Assembly (NCBI GenBank): GCA_946409145.1
Contig: CAMJVA010000027.1
Location: 1 to 12,599 of the forward strand
Direction: 5' to 3'
From: an uncultured Enterococcus sp.
Lineage (GTDB): Bacteria; Bacillota; Bacilli; Lactobacillales; Enterococcaceae
DNA: 12,599 nt
Shown here: one piece after another, positions 8,408-12,599 of the stretch
How positions within the stretch are numbered: the first letter of the stretch is position 1
Layout: every line of letters begins with the position of its first letter
Notes under the pieces: model-generated
The model's input: only the letters and a program-made list of their open reading frames with translations
What the model was told of the DNA's origin: nothing
The model's database searches: none
Made by a program: the position numbers and the translations under genes

Positions 8408-9569
8408 AATCTTTGAATTTTTTTATTCCTTTAGCGAGACGATTTAAACCATCATTAATTAAACTTTGGGGACTGGCAATATTCATGCGCAAAAAGTAAT
8501 TCCCATTTCCTCCGTAAACATTTCCAGCAGATAAGAAAAGTCCTGTTTCTTTTCGTAAAAAGTTAGCTAATTTTTCTGCATCATCCGTCAACTCTCTTAC
8601 ATCTAGCCAAACTAAATAAGTAGCTGTACCTTTGACTACTTTTACTTCTGGAATATTTTTTTCACAAAATTCTACGAGAAGTTGTTTATTTTTATTTAAC
8701 TGTTCTTTTAATTCCTTTAACCACTTTTCTCCTTTAGTATAAGCGGCAATGCTTCCGGGAATAGATAAAAGATTAGGCTCGGTAATTTCGTCTGTGTTAA
8801 AGCCTCGATTTACTTGCAGACGTAATTTTTCCTGGGGAATAATGGTGGTAGCACTGTGGAGTGCCGCCATATTAAAGGTTTTACTAGTGGAAACAAAAGA
8901 AACCGTGTTAGGAAATTCTTCACTTAAAGAAAAAATAGGTGTGTAGTCTTCTCCTTCTAATACTAAGTCTCCATGAATTTCATCACTGAGTAAAATCACA
9001 TGATATTTTTCACACAACGCAGCAATTTTTGTTAATTCCTCTTTCGTCCAAACTTTTCCCACTGGATTATGAGGATTACACAATAACATTAAGGTGGTTA
9101 AAGGTTGCGCTAATTTTTCTTCTAAATCCAAAAAATCAATGTCGTAGGTGAAGGTTTCCTCATTGTAAATTAAATCGTTGGATAAAATTTTCCGACCATT
9201 ATTTAAAATAGAATTGTAAAACATATTATAAACTGGGGCTTGAATGACCACATTGTCTCCAATATTTGATAGACGACGAATAGTTGAAGAAAGGGCTGGA
9301 ATGACTCCAGTGACAAAAAGCATCCACTGAGTTTTTGCTTTTGCTCCATGAACTTTTTCATACCAACTCCTTACAGCAGAAAAATATTGTTCTGGAACAT
9401 TCTCATAACCAAAGGCTCCTAAAGCAACTTTTTCTTCCATAGCCTCTGTAATTTCTGGAGCGATTTTAAAGTCCATATCTGCAATCCACATGGGAAGTTC
9501 ATTGTCTTTAATATCCCATTTAATGGCATTGGTCTTTCTTCGGTCCACTAATGTTTCAAAATCGTACAT
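8406..9569 (-). CDS. MalY/PatB-type PLP-dependent aminotransferase (probable C-S beta-lyase)
   Basis: Fold-type I PLP enzyme of 387 residues, a normal length. Members studied (B. subtilis PatB, E. coli MalY) are cystathionine/cysteine-S-conjugate beta-lyases, releasing thiol, pyruvate and ammonia. Seen: the family N-terminus (FETLVDRRKTNAIKWD, 4-19), MWIADMDF (27-34), Asn165 in CNPHNPVGKVW, Asp196 in LSDEIHGDL, the Schiff-base lysine Lys230 in STSKTFNMAAL, and the carboxylate-binding Arg361 in FLRMNIASP. The ATG lies 2 nt after the stop of the upstream DUF3737 gene. Its RBS, AAGGAGG, lies inside the last codons of that gene, so translation is likely coupled. It is presumably driven from the MerR-controlled promoter at 10579-10609. 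The true substrate cannot be read from sequence; cystathionine, S-conjugates or transamination are all possible. Confidence 0.88.
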   Translation of the reverse strand: MYDFETLVDRRKTNAIKWDIKDNELPMWIADMDFKIAPEITEAMEEKVALGAFGYENVPEQYFSAVRSWYEKVHGAKAKTQWMLFVTGVIPALSSTIRRLSNIGDNVVIQAPVYNMFYNSILNNGRKILSNDLIYNEETFTYDIDFLDLEEKLAQPLTTLMLLCNPHNPVGKVWTKEELTKIAALCEKYHVILLSDEIHGDLVLEGEDYTPIFSLSEEFPNTVSFVSTSKTFNMAALHSATTIIPQEKLRLQVNRGFNTDEITEPNLLSIPGSIAAYTKGEKWLKELKEQLNKNKQLLVEFCEKNIPEVKVVKGTATYLVWLDVRELTDDAEKLANFLRKETGLFLSAGNVYGGNGNYFLRMNIASPQSLINDGLNRLAKGIKKFKD

Positions 9570-9571
9570 CC

Positions 9572-10420
9572 TTATTCCTCCTTAGTTAACGTGATTTTTG
9601 TGGCATCTTTTATAAGGGTATCATCATCAAAAATAATCTCTGCCACTTCAGGTACATTAATTTTACCAGAAATTGGATTTTTAATACTCATAACCGGTGT
9701 GGTAATGTCAGCGTCAATGTGACGGCAATATTCAAAAATTAAATCAGAATGAATCACCTGACAATTTTTTAAAGTTAAATGATCAATGTAGCAAAAACCT
9801 TGTTCACTTTCAATGGTACAATTAATCAAAGTGAAATTTTTCGTATTCCAACCAAGATACTCTCCACTAATCGTCGAATCATAAATAGTGACATTCTCAC
9901 AATTCCAAAAAGCATCTTTTGTGACAAAATGACTGTGGTGAACTTCAATATTTTTTCCACCATCAAAAGCATAATTCCCCACAATATTCACGTGATCTAA
10001 ATAAATATTTTCACTGTTCATGCCAAAATAATCTCCATTAACTTGGACATTTTCTAGTGTAATATTTTTACAATTCCAAAAAGTTTCTTCAGCATTAGCA
10101 AAAAAAGAATTTTTTAGCTGAATGTCTGAACTTCTTCGAAAAAGTTTTGGTGCTTGGAAAATATTATTTTCTCCTTGAAAATAATGGGTATACCAAAGCC
10201 CTGAGCGACTCATATCCTCAAAAAAAGAGTCTTTCACTTGAATATTTTTACTATACCATAAAGGATATTTCCATTTAAAAATGGTGTTTTTAATTTGGAG
10301 ATTTTCGCTTTCTTTTAAAGGAGACTCTCCCTTTAAAAACGTAACGTTGGTTAAGGTAGCATCTTTTAAAGCAAATAAGGGACGTTCCCCAGAAAATGAT
10401 TGATTACTAATTTCTTGCAA
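9572..10420 (-). CDS. DUF3737 family protein, right-handed beta-helix of unknown function
   Basis: A 282-residue protein that I recognise as DUF3737 from its opening (NQSFSGERPLF, residues 6-16) and its repeat pattern. From about residue 24 to 235 it is built of roughly eleven rungs of 19-21 residues, each starting like N-I-x-L/V-x-x-S/C-x-F/I, as in pectate-lyase-like beta-helices. I see no signal peptide or membrane segment, so it should be cytoplasmic. The residues usual in a polysaccharide lyase or hydrolase site are not evident. The start is TTG at 10420, with AAGGAG 8 nt before it; there is no better ATG. It is the first gene of an operon with the PLP enzyme and is divergent from an AdhR/NmlR-like MerR regulator. 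Function is unknown; context suggests a stress-induced role. Confidence 0.85.
   Translation of the reverse strand: MQEISNQSFSGERPLFALKDATLTNVTFLKGESPLKESENLQIKNTIFKWKYPLWYSKNIQVKDSFFEDMSRSGLWYTHYFQGENNIFQAPKLFRRSSDIQLKNSFFANAEETFWNCKNITLENVQVNGDYFGMNSENIYLDHVNIVGNYAFDGGKNIEVHHSHFVTKDAFWNCENVTIYDSTISGEYLGWNTKNFTLINCTIESEQGFCYIDHLTLKNCQVIHSDLIFEYCRHIDADITTPVMSIKNPISGKINVPEVAEIIFDDDTLIKDATKITLTKEE
9740..10081 (-). repeat. Internal tandem duplication in the DUF3737 gene (2 x 57 codons)
   Basis: Residues 114-170 and 171-227 align without a gap. The first block begins FWNCKNITLENVQVNGDYFG and the second FWNCENVTIYDSTISGEYLG. Each block equals three beta-helix rungs. The DNA under FWNC is still identical (ACAATTCCAAAA on the plus strand at 10070-10081 and 9899-9910). 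Similarity fades toward the end of each block. Confidence 0.6.
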
Positions 10421-10551
10421 CTTTCTAACTCCTTTTTATTTTACCGTTAAAATTTTTTTCCGACTTTTATTGGCTATTTAACTATTTTTCAAATAAAAAA
10501 TAATGTTTCGCGGCTTTTTTATGGTTAATTTCCTTCTTTCTTACCTAAAAA

Positions 10552-10580
10552 TTGACACTAAAAAGAAACAACAGTACTAT
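10552..10580 (+). promoter_or_regulatory. Promoter of the merR-family gene
   Basis: Perfect -35 TTGACA (10552-10557), 17 bp spacer, -10 TACTAT (10575-10580). Predicted start of transcription is near 10587, inside the palindromic operator, so the bound regulator should repress its own gene. Confidence 0.85.
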
Positions 10581-10609
10581 AGTAATACCTAAAGTTAACT
10601 TTAGGTCAA
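10579..10609 (-). promoter_or_regulatory. MerR-type 19-bp-spacer promoter of the DUF3737-aminotransferase operon
   Basis: On the minus strand: -35 TTGACC (10609-10604), a 19 bp spacer (10603-10585), then -10 TACTAT (10584-10579). An over-long 19-20 bp spacer carrying the operator is the hallmark of promoters activated by MerR-family proteins through DNA distortion. Its -10 overlaps the divergent merR -10 by two bases (TACTATAGTA, 10575-10584). The transcript would have a leader of about 150 nt before the TTG start at 10420. Confidence 0.82.
10587..10606. promoter_or_regulatory. Palindromic operator of the MerR-family regulator
   Basis: ACCTAAAGTTAACTTTAGGT is a perfect 20 bp palindrome, read as a 7-4-7 inverted repeat CCTAAAG-TTAA-CTTTAGG. 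It lies between the -35 and -10 of the leftward promoter and just after the -10 of the rightward one. As I recall, the B. subtilis AdhR operator is a similar 7-4-7 repeat (CTTAAAG-N4-CTTTAAG). Confidence 0.85.
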
Positions 10610-10641
10610 GAAATTTAACTTGTAAAAAGAAGGAAAAAATC

Positions 10642-11076
10642 ATGTATACTATTGGCAATATTTCCCAAATGTTTCAGCTGCCAGTTTCTACTTTAAGATA
10701 TTATGATCAAGAAGGACTTTTCCCTGAATTAAAAAGAGTATCAGGGATTCGGCAATTTTCCCATAATGAAATTGAAGCTCTTAGAGTCATTGAATGTTTG
10801 AAAAAATCCGGCTTAGAAATTAAAGAAATAAAACAATTTATGGAATGGACCAAAAAAGGGCCAGAAACTTTTGAAGTTCGCCGGGATCTCTTTGAAAAAC
10901 AAAGACAAAACATGATTGAAGAAATGGAAAAAATGGAAAAAGTCCTAGCCATGATTAATTTTAAATGCTGGTACTATGAAGAAGCCATTAAAACCCGGGA
11001 TGAACAAAAAGTGAACGAAAAAATCCCCCAAGATTTACCAGAAAAAATCAAAAAAGACTATCTCTTGTCTCATTAA
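10642..11076 (+). CDS. MerR-family regulator, AdhR/NmlR-like (Cys52)
   Basis: A 144-residue regulator. I place the start at ATG 10642: AAGGA lies 8 nt upstream, and MYTIGNISQMF is the normal MerR N-terminus. An in-frame TTG further up at 10552 is actually the -35 box. The winged helix-turn-helix covers about 1-70 (STLRYYDQEGLFP, 16-28; SGIRQFS, 34-40), followed by a dimerising coiled coil (about 76-106) rich in E, K and M. Cys52 in IECLKKSGL aligns with the Cys52 of B. subtilis AdhR and the sensing cysteine of NmlR proteins, which respond to aldehydes and other electrophiles. A second cysteine, Cys109, lies in FKCWYYEEA. The metal-binding cysteines of classical MerR are absent. It is divergent from the DUF3737 operon, which it most likely activates, and represses itself. 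The inducer is inferred, not shown. Confidence 0.88.
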   Translation: MYTIGNISQMFQLPVSTLRYYDQEGLFPELKRVSGIRQFSHNEIEALRVIECLKKSGLEIKEIKQFMEWTKKGPETFEVRRDLFEKQRQNMIEEMEKMEKVLAMINFKCWYYEEAIKTRDEQKVNEKIPQDLPEKIKKDYLLSH

Positions 11077-11117
11077 AAAAATGCAGATTCCTATAAAAAG
11101 GGTCTGCATCTTTTTTT
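11075..11117. terminator. Bidirectional terminator between merR-family gene and niaR
   Basis: Stem ATGCAGA (11081-11087) with TCTGCAT (11103-11109), extended inside by CC/GG pairs around an A-rich loop. T's at 11111-11117 serve the rightward transcript and A's at 11075-11080 the leftward one. It starts within the merR-family stop codon (11074-11076) and ends within that of niaR (11116-11118). Confidence 0.85.
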
Positions 11118-11628
11118 AATCTTCGTATAAAATTTTTGCTTTTTGTAACTCTTTTTTTATAGCTGAAAACTCAGCCTCACTAGGAGTAACAATCGTGTGT
11201 AGGTGAACGCCACTTGTTAAAGTAGAAAGTAAGGCAGAACGACTTTCTTTAACCCGGGTTAAAAAATCTTCCATATCCAAAAGATTATTTAAGTAAAGTC
11301 CCCCTTTTAATTCACCATAAATAGGGTGATCCACAATAACATCAATCACTTTTCCCCCGTGGTTTAAAATAATTTCCAACTCTTCTCGCGTTTGTTCTGG
11401 AGTATGCTGACAGGCAAGGTGCTTCACTAAGCCTGTTTGGCCTTTATTTAAAAGGTATCCCTTCCCTGTGGCTAAAATATCTTCCCCACTAGCTCGAAGT
11501 AAGGCAATATCCCCCACAATAATTTGTCGACTGACCCCAAATTCTTTGGCCAAAAAACTCGCTGAAAGAGCTTTTTGCGCCTCTTGTAAATTTTCTAAAA
11601 TTTTACTTCTTCGTTGTTCACCTTTCAT
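11116..11628 (-). CDS. niaR: Niacin-responsive transcriptional repressor NiaR (HTH_11 + 3H domain)
   Basis: NiaR represses niacin uptake and NAD synthesis genes when nicotinic acid is plentiful. The 170 residues match the family. An N-terminal winged helix-turn-helix (about 6-60; LAKEFGVSRQIIVGDI, 26-41) is followed by the 3H domain (about 70-168). Histidines and acids at the expected metal/ligand site are present: His75 and Glu83 (CQHTPEQTREEL) and His142/His144 (SGVHLHTI), matching H79, E87, H146 and H148 of Thermotoga maritima TM1602. His101 (DHPIYGEL) is also conserved. It starts 15 nt after the sir2 stop, with AAAAGGAG upstream. A second ATG, 5 nt earlier and out of frame, stops at once, so 11628 is the start. 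No niacin transporter gene is visible in the window, so its targets lie elsewhere or just beyond the edge. Confidence 0.93.
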   Translation of the reverse strand: MKGEQRRSKILENLQEAQKALSASFLAKEFGVSRQIIVGDIALLRASGEDILATGKGYLLNKGQTGLVKHLACQHTPEQTREELEIILNHGGKVIDVIVDHPIYGELKGGLYLNNLLDMEDFLTRVKESRSALLSTLTSGVHLHTIVTPSEAEFSAIKKELQKAKILYED

Positions 11629-11643
11629 TTCATTTCTCCTTTT

Positions 11644-12342
11644 TCATAAGGTGGCAAATAATTTTTCTGCCGGTCCTAAATAAAGATAACCCTCTTCACC
11701 TAAGCCAATTTCTTCTTGATTGATCACTAGTAATTTAGCGGAATTTTTTTTAGCTTGTAACAGTCCAGCAAAAGGATAAACTTTAAAACTCGTCCCACAG
11801 ACCACCACTAAATCAGCATTACTAACCATCTTTAAAGACTGAGCAATTCGTTCTTCCGGCAATTGTTGCTCGTATAAAATAATATTCGGACAAATTTTCC
11901 CACCGCATTTTTGATGCCTGTCACTAGTTAAATATTCTTTTTCTGACACGGTCTGTCCACATTTCGTACAATATAAATCACTTAAAGTCCCGTGAAAAGC
12001 AACCATATTTTTTGTCCCTGCTGCTTCATGGAGACCGTCAATATTTTGCGTCACTAAAGAAGCCCCTGCTAGAGTTTTTTCCGCTATTTTTTCATGAATA
12101 ATATTAGGTAGAGCCGTGGGATGATAAAGTTTTTTCACAAAATGATAAAACTTTTCTCCTTCATTTAAAAAACACGTGACACTAAGTAAATATTCTGGAG
12201 TATCCAAATTGTGATACACCCCATTTAATGAACGATAATCAGGGACACCAGAGGGCGTTGATACTCCGGCACCAGTTAAAAAAGTAATCTTTTTCGTACT
12301 GTTTAATAGTTCTTGAGCTTTTTCTAAACTTACTTTTTCCAT
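11644..12342 (-). CDS. Sir2-family NAD-dependent protein deacylase (sirtuin)
   Basis: Sirtuins remove acyl groups from protein lysines using NAD+, giving nicotinamide and O-acyl-ADP-ribose. The 232 residues are full length for a bacterial sirtuin. Seen: the NAD motif TGAGVSTPSGVPDYRS (23-38), TQNIDGLH (98-105) with Gln99, Asn100 and Asp102, the catalytic His117 (FHGT), GTSFKVYP (183-190) and a zinc module with Cys125, Cys128 and Cys146. The fourth ligand is either His143 or Cys151; the usual C-x-x-C second pair is H-x-x-C here. The stretch CPNIILYEQQLP (151-162) replaces the common RPDVVxFGExLP. ATG 12342 is preceded by GGTGAT, an SD-like site. First gene of a two-gene operon with niaR. Confidence 0.92.
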   Translation of the reverse strand: MEKVSLEKAQELLNSTKKITFLTGAGVSTPSGVPDYRSLNGVYHNLDTPEYLLSVTCFLNEGEKFYHFVKKLYHPTALPNIIHEKIAEKTLAGASLVTQNIDGLHEAAGTKNMVAFHGTLSDLYCTKCGQTVSEKEYLTSDRHQKCGGKICPNIILYEQQLPEERIAQSLKMVSNADLVVVCGTSFKVYPFAGLLQAKKNSAKLLVINQEEIGLGEEGYLYLGPAEKLFATL

Positions 12343-12359
12343 TTGTCATCACCACTTCC

Positions 12360-12365
12360 ATTATA
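12360..12365 (-). promoter_or_regulatory. Probable promoter (-10) of sir2-niaR
   Basis: A consensus TATAAT on the minus strand lies 17 nt before the sir2 ATG, so the leader is short, about 10 nt. The -35 zone (about 12383-12388) has no good match and runs into the T-run of the preceding terminator. Confidence 0.6.
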
Positions 12366-12386
12366 CTTGAATTAAGAAAGAAAGCG

Positions 12387-12439
12387 AAAAAAAGTCTCAA
12401 GACTTCTCTGCTATTTTTTCCCCAAAGAAGTTTTGAGAC
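12387..12439 (-). terminator. Rho-independent terminator of the gene at the right edge
   Basis: Minus-strand stem GTCTCAAAACTTC (12439-12427) with GAAGTCTTGAGAC (12406-12394), 13 bp with one A-C mismatch, a 20 nt loop and seven T's (12393-12387). It lies 24 nt after the stop at 12464. Confidence 0.85.
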
Positions 12440-12463
12440 ATCATTGATGACCTCTAAAAGTCA

Positions 12464-12599
12464 CTAGGATTTTTCTTGATTATTCAGGTGTTTTTCATCT
12501 ACTAAACAAAGGATAATAGGCACTGCAATAAACAGGAGAGAAAGTAAACTATCCTCCAGAGAAATATCTCGTAATTTAAGAACTGGAGCCAATAAAAAT
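12464..12599 (-). CDS. C-terminal end of an unidentified membrane protein (partial)
   Basis: An open frame enters from the right edge and ends at TAG 12464-12466, giving 44 residues. It has a hydrophobic run (SLLSLLFIAVPIILCLV, about 18-34) followed by a short polar tail ending NNQEKS. This looks like a last membrane helix with a cytoplasmic tail. The terminator just after it supports a real gene end. I do not recognise the family. A niacin or NAD-precursor transporter would suit the niaR neighbourhood, but nothing in these residues shows it. Confidence 0.6.
   Translation of the reverse strand, partial: FLLAPVLKLRDISLEDSLLSLLFIAVPIILCLVDEKHLNNQEKS

Noticed and set aside
9779..10000. 73-codon open frame on the plus strand
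   Set aside because: It lies wholly antisense to the DUF3737 gene, with no RBS and a low-complexity composition caused by the repeats on the other strand.
10552..10641. N-terminal extension of the MerR-family protein from an in-frame TTG
   Set aside because: The TTG is part of the -35 box TTGACA, the stretch holds the -10 and the operator, and there is no RBS for it. ATG 10642 has an RBS and the family N-terminus.
12439..12449. Dyad CATCATTGATG before the right-edge terminator, considered as a NiaR operator
   Set aside because: It lies between the stop codon and terminator hairpin of the right-edge gene, not at a promoter, and I cannot match it to a known NiaR site.

Overview
The window is about 12.6 kb of AT-rich, gene-dense chromosome from a low-GC Gram-positive bacterium. 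Enterococcaceae is the best fit. A fructose-bisphosphate-type L-lactate dehydrogenase sits next to pth-mfd-flippase, there is no spoVT between mfd and the flippase (so probably not a spore former), and the L,D-transpeptidase has almost the same length and catalytic residue positions as Enterococcus faecium Ldtfm. This placement rests on remembered family features, not on a search. I see no mobile element, CRISPR array, rRNA or tRNA.

Left part (1-5613, leftward): pth, mfd and a YabM-type polysaccharide flippase (cut by the window edge) form a tight operon with 13-15 nt gaps. They cover peptidyl-tRNA recycling, transcription-coupled repair and lipid-linked glycan export. A ~320 nt intergenic region separates pth from the divergent ldh, which has a good extended -10 promoter, a strong RBS and its own terminator.

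Middle (6633-8407): a ~325 nt AT-rich gap, then an L,D-transpeptidase (Ldtfm-like, catalytic Cys441). It ends at a bidirectional terminator facing the convergent aminotransferase gene.

Region of most interest (8406-11117): a DUF3737 beta-helix protein and a MalY/PatB-type PLP enzyme form a leftward two-gene operon, translationally coupled. It is divergent from a MerR-family regulator of the AdhR/NmlR type with Cys52. The shared promoter region holds a perfect 20-bp palindrome inside a 19-bp spacer, the hallmark of MerR-activated promoters. The regulator's own -10 overlaps the divergent -10 head to head. This looks like a small self-contained circuit, possibly responding to electrophiles or aldehydes, whose main effector (DUF3737) has no known function.

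Right part (11116-12599): a leftward sir2-niaR operon pairs an NAD-consuming deacetylase with a niacin-responsive repressor. Beyond it are the terminator and the last 44 codons of an unidentified membrane protein gene.
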